Below are positions 18,619 through 29,910 of a stretch of DNA of 64,000 nt, piece by piece. The stretch's first letter is position 1; each line of letters begins with the position of its first letter. The DNA comes from Cognatiluteimonas profundi (lineage in GTDB: Bacteria > Pseudomonadota > Gammaproteobacteria > Xanthomonadales > Xanthomonadaceae), in assembly GCF_009792795.1 (NCBI RefSeq), contig NZ_VKHQ01000002.1:62001-126000 (forward strand). The letters are read 5' to 3'. A program made the translations under genes and the position numbers. Below the pieces are notes generated by a model. It ran no database searches. It was not told the origin of the DNA and saw only the letters and a list, made by a program, of their open reading frames with translations.

Positions 18619-19981
18619 TCAGGCGACGCCGAGCCCGGGAATGGCGGTGATGGCATCGGGGTCGAAACCAGCAAGCGCCGCGAAATGTCGTCCGCGTTCC
18701 GTGTAGTCGCGATATGCGCCGAAGCTCGGCGCTCCCGGCGACAACAGCACGACGCCGTCGCGGCCCAGGCGGGCCTTGGCCAGCCGCATCGCATCGCCCA
18801 GATCCGCTGCGGAATCCAAGGTGAAATGCTCCCGCGTCGCCAGCGGCGCCAGCAATTCGAAGATCCGCGGACCGTTCTGGCCCATCGTGATGATCGACGC
18901 CGGCGCGCCGCCATGCATCGCCGCGGCAAAGCCATCCCAGTCGATGCCGCGATCGTGTCCGCCAATCAGGATCGCCGTCGGCCGGTCGCCGAACATCGCC
19001 AGCGCGGCCAGGCTCGCATGCGGCGTGGTGCTGATCGAGTCGTTGACGTAGGTGATCCCGTCACGCGTTCCGAGCACCTGCAGCCGATGTGGCAGCGGAC
19101 GGAAGGAGGCCACGTGCGGCAACAGGGCCGCGGCATCCAGCCCGACGCTATCGATCACCGTCAGCACGGCGCACAGGTTGTCGCGATTGTGCCGGCCCGG
19201 CAATGCGTGCGCGCCCGCATCATCAAGGCAGGTGTCCCCACGGAACAGCGCATCACCGCGCAGGTGCCAGCCATCCCCGCGTCCGAACCAGTGCACCTGG
19301 CTGTCCGGCAGCGACAACGCCGCCAGCGTCGGATCATTCGCATTGAGCACCGCCAAGCGCGGGCGTGCCTGTGTCAGCAGCCGCAGCTTGTCCTCCACGT
19401 AGCGCGCCTGCGAGCCATGCCAATCCAGGTGCTCGGGAAAGATGTTGAGCACGACCGCCACTTCCGGGCGGACACCGGACATGGCGACATCGCTGGTCTG
19501 GAAACTGGACAGCTCGATCGCCCAGAACTCGGCGGCGGCGTCCATCAGCTCCAGCAGCGGCAGGCCGATGTTGCCGGCAAGCGCTGTGCGATGGCCGCCG
19601 GCGCGCAACAGGTGCGCAAGGATCGCAGTCGTCGTGCTCTTGCCCTTGGTCCCGGTCACGCACAGCGTGCGCGCATCCGGATGTTCGGAAAACCAGAGCG
19701 CGGTACCCCCGATGAATCGCGTTCCCTGCGCGGCGGCGGCGGTCACCGCGTCGCAATAGGGGCTGATGCCCGGCGATTTGACCACCACGTCGAACCCCAG
19801 GAACGACTCGCCGGACAGCTCGGTTTCAACCTGCAGGAAGTTGTCCCGCAGCGCATGCGCCATCGGTACTTCGCCGGCCAGGCAGAACAGCGTCAGCGGC
19901 ATTCGTGGCCATTGCGCGCGGATCACGCGATACGCCGCGCGGCCCTCGCGGCCCCAGCCCCAGAGCGCGACGCGCTGGCCG

Positions 19982-20001
<20 letters not shown>
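18619..20001 (-). CDS. murD2: UDP-N-acetylmuramoyl-L-alanine--L-glutamate ligase (MurD2)
   Basis: A 460-residue Mur ligase. It has the ATP loop [11 protein letters not shown], the carbamoyl-Lys/Mg region of the central domain ([10 protein letters not shown]) and the C-terminal domain with [10 protein letters not shown]. Overall it is MurD-like. In Xanthomonas, MurD2 adds L-Glu rather than D-Glu to UDP-MurNAc-L-Ala, and MurL then epimerises the Glu. Assignment as MurD2 rests on its direct coupling to murL: its GTG start lies 20 bases inside the murL end. The frame is open further upstream, but homology begins at [17 protein letters not shown]. Confidence 0.9.
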
Positions 20002-21335
<1,334 letters not shown>

Positions 21336-21343
<8 letters not shown>

Positions 21344-23954
21344 CGATTCCGTCCTCGTTCGCGATGCCATCGCCCAGGATGATCTCCACCGGCAGATCGC
21401 GCAGGTTGTACTGGTTGGCCATGGCCATGCCGTAGGCGCCCGTGTCCGCGACCAGCATGACGTCGCCCTCGCCCGTCGCCGCCGGTAATTCGCGCTGTTG
21501 CGCCAGGACATCGCTGCTCTCGCAGATCGGCCCGACCACATCGACAACCTGCATCGGGCCGTCGACTGCCTGCGACAGGTTGTGGATGCCGTGGAACGCG
21601 CCGTAGAGCGCCGGGCGCAGCAACGCGTTCATGCCTCCGTCCAGGCCGACGCGGCGTACGCCGTCCTTGTCGACCACCTGCGTCACGTGCAGCAACAACA
21701 CGCCCGCTTCGGCGACGAGGTAGCGACCGGGTTCCACCGCGAGCCTGGTGCCGGGATAAGCCGACTTGATCGACGCCAGGTCCCGTGCCCATGCCTGGAC
21801 ATCGAAGGGTTCGTCGTCCGGGCGATACGGTACGGGAAGTCCGCCACCGATATCGATCGTCTCGATGCTGCCGATGCTGTCGGCAAGGCCGGCAAGCTCG
21901 GCGTACACGTCGCGCCAATGTGCCGCCACGGCGATCCCGCTTCCCAGGTGCGCATGCAGGCCAGTGATGCGCATGCCAAGCGCGCGCGCACGGGCGACGA
22001 AGGCATCCAGCTCCACGACCGGAAGCCCGAACTTCGCATCGCTGCCGCCGGTGCGCACCTTCTGGTGGTGGCCTTCGCCACGGCCCAGGTCCAGTCGCAA
22101 CCAGACGCTGCGTCCACGCAACAGCTCCGGCCAATGCTGCAGCATCTCGCTGTTGTCGACCGTGACCGTGACACCGCGCTCGAAGGCCGCGGCGTATTCA
22201 CTGCGTGGCGCGAAGCTCGGCGTGAACAGCACGCGCGCCGGATCGATGTGCGGCAGTACCGCGAACACGCGATCGATTTCGGCGCGCGACACGCATTCGA
22301 ACCCGAAGCCTTCGGCCTCGATCGCACGCAGGATGGCTGGATTCGCATTGGCCTTGAGTGCATAGAAGTGCTGGTCGACGGCGGCGACGTCGCGCAGCCT
22401 GCGCGCGCGTTCCCGCACGGTGGCCAGGTCATAGGCGTAGACCGGCACGCCGGGTCGCGCGACATCCAGCAGTTGTTGCCTGCGACGTCGCCACCACGGA
22501 TCCGGACGTGGCGTGCGCCCCTGCGCGATCTCGCGCCAGCTGGGGCCGAACACGGCCGTGTCCTGCACCGGCATCGCACCGCTGCGGATCAGTTCGGCAT
22601 GCAGTTGCGGGATGAGTCCTTCCGCATCGGCCTCGTCCACCACGAAGGTCAGGTTGAGGTCATTGGACGACTGCGAGATCAGGTGCACGCGTTCGCGCCC
22701 GAAGGCGGCCCAGATGTCGGACAGTCGATGCAGCAGCGAGCGCATGCCGCGGCCGACGAGCGTGATCGCCGCACACGGGGCGATCACCTTGACCCGGCAG
22801 ACTTCGGCCAGATCGGCGCTCAGGGCCTCGAGCACGTTGCTGCTGACCAGGTTGTCGTTGGGATCCAGCGACACGGTGACGTTGGTTTCGGACGAACCGA
22901 TCAGGTCGACCGACAGTCCGTGGCGCTTGAAGCGCTCGAAGATATCGGCGAGGAATCCCACCTGCTGCCACATGCCGATGCTTTCCATCGACACCAGCAC
23001 GATGCCATTGCGGCGACTGATGGCCTTGACGCCGGGCACCGTCGCCACGCCGCCGTCGATGCGCGTGCCCGGCAGGTCCGGTCGCTCCGTGTCGAGGATG
23101 GCGATCGGCACGCCGGCCTCCCGACAGGGGCCGATCGAGCGCGGATGCAGCACCTTGGCGCCGGTGGTGGCGATTTCCTGTGCCTCGGCGTAATCCAGTC
23201 GCACCAGCAGGCGCGCATCGGGCACCTCGCGCGGGTTGGCACTGAACATGCCGGGCACGTCGGTCCAGATTTCCACGCGCCGCGCGCCGAGCAGCGCCCC
23301 GAAATACGCGGCCGACGTGTCGGACCCTCCCCTGCCGAGGATCGCGGTACCGCCGTCGGCGTGTCGCGCGATGAATCCCTGGGTGATCAGCATCCGTGTC
23401 GGCTGCTGGCCAAAGCGCTGGCGCTGGGCCGCACTCGAATCCAGCCCGCAGCTCACCGACAGCCGCGTCGACCAGGCATTTTGGTTGGGCAGCGCCACGG
23501 CATCGAGCCAGTCGCGCGCATCGCACCAGCCGATGTCGAAGCCGCTGGCGCGCAGGTAGGCGGCGCCGAGGGTCGAGGACAACAATTCGCCCTGCGCGAG
23601 CAACTCGGCTTGCCAATCCAGCGTGCGTGTCGACGCCCGCGCGTCGGCGGACAACGCGCGCAACGCGGCAATCCGCTGCTCGAGGACGCGATCGGCATCC
23701 AGGCCAAGCTCCACGGCGAATTCGCGGTGCCGGTCGATCAATGCCGCGACCTGCGTGGCGATGTCGCCGACGCCATCGGCGATCGCCTGCAGGGCGTTGG
23801 TCGTGCCGGACAGTGCCGAGACGACGACCAGGACCCGGGTGCCGCCCGCATCCGCGCGCTCGCGGGCCAATCGACCGATGGTGTCCCAACGATGCCGGCG
23901 GGACACCGAGGTGCCGCCGAACTTGAGCACGATCCACTGATCGGGAGCAGGCAT
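21336..23954 (-). CDS. lysAC: Bifunctional aspartate kinase/diaminopimelate decarboxylase
   Basis: An 872-residue fusion. The N-terminal half is aspartokinase (VLKFGGTSV near residue 10, GRGGSDTSAAY, TDVPGMFSANP) followed by ACT-type regulatory segments. The C-terminal half is a PLP-dependent DAP decarboxylase with the Schiff-base Lys534 in YALKAN, HAHLGSG, GGGLPVPY, EPGRYLV and CESSDVL. It thus carries the first step of the aspartate pathway and the last step to lysine. The fusion is known from Xanthomonas/Xylella. The ATG at 23954 was chosen because a likely -10 lies at 24000-24005. First gene of lysAC-murL-murD2. Confidence 0.95.
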
Positions 23955-23999
23955 GCAGGCGAATCGACGCGGGATGGCCCGGATGGGCAAGAGTTGCGC

Positions 24000-24027
24000 A
24001 TTCTAGTCGCTGTGGACGGGTTGTCGG
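24000..24027 (-). promoter_or_regulatory. Putative promoter for lysAC-murL-murD2
   Basis: On the minus strand CCGACA (24027-24022) and TAGAAT (24005-24000) are 16 bases apart, matching the -35 at four and the -10 at five positions. The predicted start near 23993 leaves a leader of about 40 bases before the lysAC ATG. No attenuator was recognised. Confidence 0.4.
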
Positions 24028-24096
24028 GCTTCCGGAAGCAGTGGAGCCTGCCGCTCCGGCCTGCGACACTGGCGTCCGTTTCCCGGATCGATCGCG

Positions 24097-25008
24097 ATGA
24101 ATCCCGCGCTGCGCCGTTATCTCCAGCTGGACGTATTTGCCGGCTCGCCCGGCGCCGGCAATCCGCTGGGCGTCGTGTTCGACGCGCAGGACATGGACCC
24201 GGCATCGATGCAGGCCTTCGCCGCCTGGACCAACCTGTCCGAAACGATCTTCCTGCTGCCGCCGCGCGACGCGCGTGCGGATTACCGGGTGCGGATCTTC
24301 ACTCCGCGCCAGGAACTGCCGTTCGCCGGCCATCCCAGCGTCGGCGCGGCCTGGGCGGCGCTGGATGGTGGTATCGCCGATGCAAACGCACGGACCTTGA
24401 CGCAGGAATGCGCGGCCGGCTTGTTGCCGGTGCGGATCGCCGACGCGGGCGGCATCCGCAGCGTGCATGTCCGCGCGCCCCGGGCGACACCACAACCGCA
24501 ACATCCTGCGTCGACGATCGCCCTGCTCGAAGCCTGCGTCCGCACGCTGCCGCTGGGCACGCAGCCGGCGGCACTGTGGAACAACGGACCTGGCTGGTGG
24601 CTGGTGGAACTCGTGGATGAACGCGCGGTTCGCACCTTGCAACCGGACCTTGCGGCGATCGCCGCGCTGACCATCGACAGCGGCGCGGTCGGGCTTGCGG
24701 TGTATGCGCGGGCGCCTGCCGATTCCCGCCATCAACTGGTGGTGCGCGCTTTTTGTCCGGCAGACAACATTCCCGAGGATCCGGTCACCGGCAGCGCGAA
24801 TGCCTGCATCGCGGCGCTGCTGGCCGATGCCGGCGCGCTACCCGGTGCCGGTGGTCGTTACCGGGCGAGCCAGGGCCGCGAAGTCGGACGCGACGGCGTG
24901 GTCGACGTCGAAGTCGATGCGGCCGGCGATGTCTGGATCGGCGGCCAGGTCCAACGCGTGATCGCCGGATCGGTGCTGTGGCCCGATGACATGCGAGCGT
25001 CGCCATGA
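24097..25008 (+). CDS. PhzF family isomerase-like protein (copy 1)
   Basis: A 303-residue protein of the PhzF/diaminopimelate-epimerase fold. It has YLQLDVFAGSPGAGNPLGVV at the start, the catalytic Glu49 in LSETIF, PFAGHPSVGAAWA, and EDPVTGSANAC in the second half. PhzF itself isomerises a phenazine precursor, but no phenazine genes are nearby, so the substrate is unknown. It is divergent from lysAC and overlaps the next PhzF gene by four bases. Confidence 0.92.
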   Translation: MNPALRRYLQLDVFAGSPGAGNPLGVVFDAQDMDPASMQAFAAWTNLSETIFLLPPRDARADYRVRIFTPRQELPFAGHPSVGAAWAALDGGIADANARTLTQECAAGLLPVRIADAGGIRSVHVRAPRATPQPQHPASTIALLEACVRTLPLGTQPAALWNNGPGWWLVELVDERAVRTLQPDLAAIAALTIDSGAVGLAVYARAPADSRHQLVVRAFCPADNIPEDPVTGSANACIAALLADAGALPGAGGRYRASQGREVGRDGVVDVEVDAAGDVWIGGQVQRVIAGSVLWPDDMRASP

Positions 25009-25880
25009 GCCGACGTTACGTGCAGCTCGACGTGTTCGCCGACCGGCCCGGCGCCGGCAATCCGCTGGCGGTCGTGCTGGATGCCGACGGGCTGGACGAC
25101 GACGCGATGCAGGCGATCGCCCGCTGGACGCGCCTGCCGGAAACCACATTCGTGTTCCCGGCGACATTGCCCGGCGCCAGTTATCAGCTGCGGATCTTCA
25201 GCCCCCGACGCGAAGTGCCATTTGCCGGACACCCGAGTGTCGGCACGGCCCACGCGGTGCTCGAAGCCGGCATCGCAGCCTGTGTCGACGGCATGCTGGT
25301 CCAGGAAGGCATCGCTGGCCTGCTGCCGCTGCGCGTCGAAGGCAGCGGCGCCGCACGCACCATCGCGGTGCGCACGCCACAATCGCGCGTGATGGAAGTC
25401 GTCGCAGCCGATGACAGTCGCGTGGCGCCTGTACTCAGCGGCTGGCGATTGGGCGCGCTTCCACCGGTCCTGATGGAAGGCGGCCGACGCTGGTGGCTGG
25501 TCGAACTGGAAGGAGAAAGCACGCTGCGCGCCATCACCCCCGATTGGGAGGCCATCACGCGCCTGGCGGTGGACAGCGACAGCATGGGTGTCTGTGTGTT
25601 CGCCCGCTGCATCGGCAAGCCGCATGACCTGGCGGTGCGCGCATTCGTGGGCGCGCCGGCGCAATTCGAGGATGCCGCGTCGGGCGCCGCCAACGCGACG
25701 CTCGCTGCATGGCTTGCGTCGCGTGATGCCCTGCCGGGAACCGGCCGCAGCTACCTGGTCAGCCAGGGACGCGAAGTCGGCCACGATGCCCTGCTGCGGA
25801 TGCAGGTGGATGACGACAACGCCGTGTGGTCGGGTGGTCAGGTCTGTACCGTCGTACGGGGCGAGATCGACTGGCGTTGA
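25005..25880 (+). CDS. PhzF family isomerase-like protein (copy 2)
   Basis: A 291-residue paralog of the preceding gene, sharing YVQLDVFADRPGAGNPLAVV, Glu46 in LPETTF, PFAGHPSVGTAHA and a late EDAASGAANATLA. The last replaces the EDPVTGSANAC of copy 1, so the second active-site loop differs. The start overlaps the copy-1 stop (ATGA). The tandem could arise by duplication, and the proteins may form a heterodimer. A terminator hairpin follows. Confidence 0.92.
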   Translation: MSRRYVQLDVFADRPGAGNPLAVVLDADGLDDDAMQAIARWTRLPETTFVFPATLPGASYQLRIFSPRREVPFAGHPSVGTAHAVLEAGIAACVDGMLVQEGIAGLLPLRVEGSGAARTIAVRTPQSRVMEVVAADDSRVAPVLSGWRLGALPPVLMEGGRRWWLVELEGESTLRAITPDWEAITRLAVDSDSMGVCVFARCIGKPHDLAVRAFVGAPAQFEDAASGAANATLAAWLASRDALPGTGRSYLVSQGREVGHDALLRMQVDDDNAVWSGGQVCTVVRGEIDWR

Positions 25881-25924
25881 GGCGACGCGGCCGTGCGCTA
25901 ACGCGCCGACTTGTGCCGGACATG

Positions 25925-25950
25925 CGAAGGGGCCGTCGCCGGCCCCTTCG
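25925..25950. terminator. Bidirectional terminator hairpin
   Basis: A 10-bp perfect stem (CGAAGGGGCC/GGCCCCTTCG) with a six-base loop lies between the convergent PhzF and glycine-zipper genes. Neither strand has a strong U-run. Confidence 0.55.
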
Positions 25951-25974
25951 CACACGCATTCCACGGATCGCGAC

Positions 25975-26826
25975 TCAGCCGGGATTGACGGCCACGCGGA
26001 CCCGCAGGCGGCTGCCGGGGTTGTAGCTGGTACGCGTGGTGTACGTGCGGCCACCGTACTCATAGGTCACGTCGTACCCGCTGATACCCGCGTTGTTGAC
26101 CTGGCCGTACTGGCCCGACTGCCCGTATCCGGCCTGGGTGTAGTTGCCCGGATACCCGCCGTTGCCCACCTGCACCGGATCGCACACCTGGACGATGCCG
26201 GTACGCGGATAACGATTGCGCTGCGCGTTCTCGTACACCTTCTGCCCCACCACGCCGCCGACCATCGTGCCGATCGCGGAGGTTGCATACCGGGCAGAGC
26301 CGCCACCGACCTGGCTACCCAGCGCTGCGCCGAGCACGCCGCCAATCACGGTTGCAACCGTGCGCCCGGTGCTGCTGCCCTGGTTGGCGTAGCCGTTGTT
26401 GTTGTAGCCGTCGTTGCGATAACCGGTGTTGTCGTAGCCGTTGTTGCCATAGCCGTTGTTGTAGCCGTTGTTGTAGCCGTTGCCGGCGTAGCTGTCCTGG
26501 CGGGTCACGCAGCCCTGCTGCGCATTCGCCGGGTACGCATAGCCCGAGCCGCCGTAGCCCTGGGCATAGATGGGATCCACCCGCACCACGCGGGCATAGT
26601 CGTAATACGCACCACTGCTCTGGCCGTAACGATCGGCAGTCGGCTGCCCGTATGCGGGCTGGCCGTACTGGCCGTACTGGCCGTATTGCTGCGGCTGGCC
26701 GTATTGCGCCTGACCGTACTGCTGCGGCTGGCCGTACTGGGAGTAATAGCCCGAGGACTGCGCCGAGGCGGTGCCGATGGAGGCGGCCAGGCCCAGGGCA
26801 AGGATCGAAGCGGTCAGGACTTTCAT
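25975..26826 (-). CDS. Glycine-zipper 2TM domain protein with YGQ/NNGY repeats, exported
   Basis: A 283-residue protein with a signal peptide ending ASAQ. The mature N-terminus is low complexity: YGQPQQYGQ-type repeats, then NNGYNNGYGNNGYDN. A glycine-zipper segment follows (VATVIGGVLGAALGSQVGGG ... GTMVGGVVGQ), typical of SlyB-like envelope proteins. Beyond it is another YGQ-rich stretch and a small C-terminal domain with TYEYGGRTYTTRT. The start at 26826 has GGAG 7 bases upstream. It is likely in the outer membrane or periplasm; the repeats are of unknown function. Confidence 0.85.
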   Translation of the reverse strand: MKVLTASILALGLAASIGTASAQSSGYYSQYGQPQQYGQAQYGQPQQYGQYGQYGQPAYGQPTADRYGQSSGAYYDYARVVRVDPIYAQGYGGSGYAYPANAQQGCVTRQDSYAGNGYNNGYNNGYGNNGYDNTGYRNDGYNNNGYANQGSSTGRTVATVIGGVLGAALGSQVGGGSARYATSAIGTMVGGVVGQKVYENAQRNRYPRTGIVQVCDPVQVGNGGYPGNYTQAGYGQSGQYGQVNNAGISGYDVTYEYGGRTYTTRTSYNPGSRLRVRVAVNPG

Positions 26827-26967
26827 GGATTGACTCCGGTCGCCGGATTGGCGTGGGGCCATGGTTGGGTTGGCGGTGTTACCCGAGGCTGAACCCGGCG
26901 GGCCAGCTTGTTTCCGTTTACCGCGCCGACAGCCGGGCGATGGGCCCGGCACCGGAAACCGCGTGCC

Positions 26968-27402
26968 TCAGACCAGCGACGCCTCCATGCTGATCGGCAC
27001 GGCGCTGAGCGCCACCCTGGAAACCGGGCAATGTTTCCCGGCATCTTCGGCCAACTGGCGAAACTTGACCGCGTCGATGCCCGGAACGTCGGCGGTGACC
27101 TTCAGGCGGATCGCACTGATCGACGGGCCACCATCCATCGACAGGTCCACCTCGGCACGCGTGTCCAGCGCCGCTGGCGGATGCCCGGCTTCGGTCAACC
27201 GCGCCGACAAGGCCATGCTGAAACAGCCCGCGTGCGCTGCGGCGATCAATTCTTCCGGATTGGTGCCCTTCTGCTCGCCAAACCGCGAATTGAAGCCGTA
27301 AGGCGTATTGGCGAGCAAACCACTGGCGGGCGTGCTCAGGCTGCCGTGGCCGGTTTTCAGGTCACCCTGCCAATGCGCGGTGGCGTGGCGCGAGATACCC
27401 AT
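26968..27402 (-). CDS. OsmC family peroxiredoxin-like protein
   Basis: A 144-residue OsmC protein with both redox cysteines: Cys60 in AAHAGCFSMAL and Cys125 in GKHCPVSR. The TNPEELIAAAHAGCF segment is the family hallmark. It reduces organic hydroperoxides, usually with dihydrolipoyl partners. The ATG at 27402 has GGAG 7 bases upstream; the frame stays open beyond without homology. It is divergent from the EF-G-like gene across a 274-base gap where no clear promoter was found. Confidence 0.93.
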   Translation of the reverse strand: MGISRHATAHWQGDLKTGHGSLSTPASGLLANTPYGFNSRFGEQKGTNPEELIAAAHAGCFSMALSARLTEAGHPPAALDTRAEVDLSMDGGPSISAIRLKVTADVPGIDAVKFRQLAEDAGKHCPVSRVALSAVPISMEASLV

Positions 27403-27676
27403 GGCTTTGCTCCATTCGAAATGGATCGCCAGCGTACGCGCCGGGGTGTTAGCGCTGGGTTCTGCTGCATCGCGTGCAATGCGCATCGGCCACGGCCATG
27501 GCTTGACCCCCGCCACCTGCTGGGGGAGGCTTGACTGCCGGCCCGACGCGCCGGGACCCGCCATGACCGACCGCCGAGCGCCAGCCCGGACGGCAGCGCT
27601 TCCGCAGCGGACAGCCATGACGGCCTGTTTTTCACTCGGGCGCAATGCCCGACTCCAACACGGGAGAAACGGCCTC

Positions 27677-29737
27677 ATGTCGCACACCACCGGGCAAATC
27701 CGCAACGTGGCCCTCGCGGGTCATCCAGGCGCCGGCAAAACCCTGCTCTTCGAAGCCCTGCTGCATGCCGGCGGCGCGATCACTACGGCAGGCACGATCG
27801 AACGCGGCAACACCGTGTCCGACTTCGACCCCATCGAAAAGGAGCGCGGTCACTCCATCGATGCGGCGATCGCCAGCATCGACCACGCCGTCGGCGGACA
27901 GGCCGTGCACGTCAACCTGATCGACACCCCGGGATATCCCGATTTCCGTGGGCCGACGTTGTCCGCCCTGGCCGCGGTGGAAACGCTGGCGATCGTCGTC
28001 GACGCCGATACCGGCATCGGCTACGGCACGCGGCGGATGATGGATTACGCGAAGTCACGCAACCTGTGCCGGATCATCGTCGTCAACAAGATCGACCACG
28101 ACGGCGCCGGCATGGCGCGACTGCTCGACGAACTGCGCGACACTTTCGGCCCCGAAGTGCTGCCACTGAACCTGCCGGTCGACCGCGGCAGGAGCGTGAT
28201 CGACTGCTTTGGCAGCGACCAGGGCGACAGCGACCTGGGCGCGGTGTCCGACTGGCACCGCAGGATCATCGACCAGGTCGTGGAGGTCAACGAAACCGTG
28301 ATGGACCATTACCTGGACCTGGGCGAAGGCGGCCTGGGCGGGCAGGAACTGCACGACGCATTCGAGCAGTGCCTACGCGAAGGCCACCTGGTGCCGGTGT
28401 GCTTCGTCTCGGCGCGCACCGGCGCCGGCGTGCGCGAACTGCTCGATATCGCGGGCAAATTGCTGCCGCACCCGGGCGAAGGCAATCCACCGCCGTTCGT
28501 CAAGGGCAGCGGCGATGCGGCGACGCCGCTGCAATCGCGGCCCGATCCCGACGCACATGTCATCGCCGACGTCTTCAAGATCGTCAACGATCCATTCGTC
28601 GGCAAGCTCGGCATCTTCCGCGTGTACCAGGGCACGATGAAGAAGGACACGCAGCTGTTCATCGATGACGGGAAGAAACCCTTCCGCGTCGCGCACCTGT
28701 TCAAGCTCAAGGGCAAGGAGCACATCGAGATCGCGCAGGCGGTCCCGGGCGACATCGCGGCGGTGGCGAAGGTCGAGGAGTTGCACTTCGACGCCGTCCT
28801 CCACGACAGCCACGACGAGGATCACATCCACCTGGCTCCGCTCGACTTTCCCAAGCCGATGTTCGGCCTCGCCGTGCAGGCGGCACGCAAGGGACAGGAG
28901 CAGAAGCTCGCCTCGGCGTTGCACAAGCTGGCCGAGGAGGATCCCGCCTTCGCGGTCGAGCACAATACCGAGCTCAACGAAACCGTCCTGCGCGGCCTGT
29001 CCGACCTGCACCTGCGGGTGATGCTGGACCGGCTGCGGGAAAAATACGGCGTCGAGGTCACCACCCGGCCGCCGCGCATCGCCTACCGCGAAACGATCAG
29101 CGGCAAGGCCGAGGGACACCATCGGCACAAGAAGCAGACCGGAGGCGCGGGACAGTTCGGCGAAGTCTTCCTGCGCATCGAACCGCTCAAGCGCGGCTCG
29201 GGCTTCGAGTTCGCCGACGAGGTGAAAGGCGGCACGATCCCCGGGCAGTTCATCCCGGCAGTCGAGAAAGGCGTGCGCCAGGTGCTGGCCAGCGGCGCCG
29301 TCGCCGGATATCCGCTGCAGGACGTCCGGGTCACGGTCTACGACGGCAAGTACCACGCGGTCGACAGCAAGGAAGTCGCCTTCGTCGCCGCGGGCAAGAA
29401 GGCCTTCCTCGATGCCATCGCCCATGCCAACCCGCAGGTACTCGAGCCCATCGTCAACCTGGAGGTCGCCGCGCCCGAGCAGCACATGGGTGACATCAGC
29501 GGCGGCCTGGCCTCCAAACGCGCGCGCATCAATGGCACCGACTCGGTGCGCGGTGGGGAGATCATGGTCAAGGCGCAGGTCCCGCTCTCGGAACTGGAAG
29601 GCTATGCCGCCGAGCTGAAATCGGTCACGGCCGGTCGCGGCCGCTATTCGCTGGATTTCAGCCACTACGAGCCCGTACCGACGCAGGTGCAACAGAAACT
29701 GGTCGCCGCCTACAAGCCCCGGCACGAGGAGGATTGA
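27677..29737 (+). CDS. Elongation factor G-like protein (EF-G2 type)
   Basis: A 686-residue translational GTPase with EF-G domain order. The G domain has GHPGAGKT (15-22), switch I as ERGHSI (56-61) and NKID. The G3 motif is DTPGYPDF, with Tyr87 where EF-G has its catalytic His. Domains II-V follow, including HHRHKKQTGGAGQFGEV. It is not beside rpsL/rpsG/tuf, so it is an extra copy rather than the main EF-G. Proteins of this type are thought to have weak or no ribosome-stimulated GTPase activity. The start follows GGGAG by 10 bases. Confidence 0.9.
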   Translation: MSHTTGQIRNVALAGHPGAGKTLLFEALLHAGGAITTAGTIERGNTVSDFDPIEKERGHSIDAAIASIDHAVGGQAVHVNLIDTPGYPDFRGPTLSALAAVETLAIVVDADTGIGYGTRRMMDYAKSRNLCRIIVVNKIDHDGAGMARLLDELRDTFGPEVLPLNLPVDRGRSVIDCFGSDQGDSDLGAVSDWHRRIIDQVVEVNETVMDHYLDLGEGGLGGQELHDAFEQCLREGHLVPVCFVSARTGAGVRELLDIAGKLLPHPGEGNPPPFVKGSGDAATPLQSRPDPDAHVIADVFKIVNDPFVGKLGIFRVYQGTMKKDTQLFIDDGKKPFRVAHLFKLKGKEHIEIAQAVPGDIAAVAKVEELHFDAVLHDSHDEDHIHLAPLDFPKPMFGLAVQAARKGQEQKLASALHKLAEEDPAFAVEHNTELNETVLRGLSDLHLRVMLDRLREKYGVEVTTRPPRIAYRETISGKAEGHHRHKKQTGGAGQFGEVFLRIEPLKRGSGFEFADEVKGGTIPGQFIPAVEKGVRQVLASGAVAGYPLQDVRVTVYDGKYHAVDSKEVAFVAAGKKAFLDAIAHANPQVLEPIVNLEVAAPEQHMGDISGGLASKRARINGTDSVRGGEIMVKAQVPLSELEGYAAELKSVTAGRGRYSLDFSHYEPVPTQVQQKLVAAYKPRHEED

Positions 29738-29822
29738 AGCGGCCGATGGCGTTTTCGGACGGCCTTTGCGCGGCAGTTGCGGCCGATCGGCAAAAAAACC
29801 CCTTGAAAACGCCTCCCGGGAC

Positions 29823-29851
29823 TTGGCGCCGGCATTCGCATCGCCTACATT
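29823..29851 (+). promoter_or_regulatory. Candidate promoter for the HU-like gene
   Basis: TTGGCG (29823-29828) and TACATT (29846-29851) are 17 bases apart, each four of six to consensus. A run of seven A lies upstream at 29792-29798, like an UP element. The predicted start is about 50 bases before the ATG. Confidence 0.35.
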
Positions 29852-29910
29852 CCGTCTGCCGAGGGGGAATTCCTGGCGAACCCATCCATCATCGAGTACA
29901 CGGGACACAT

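Noticed and set aside
21498..24620. A 1040-residue open frame on the plus strand opposite lysAC
   Set aside because: It is the antisense shadow of a well-supported gene in GC-rich DNA; its translation is Arg/His/Asp-rich with no domain.
24097..25880. Phenazine biosynthesis cluster
   Set aside because: Only PhzF-like genes are present; phzA/B/D/E/G are absent and PhzF-fold proteins are widespread with other roles.
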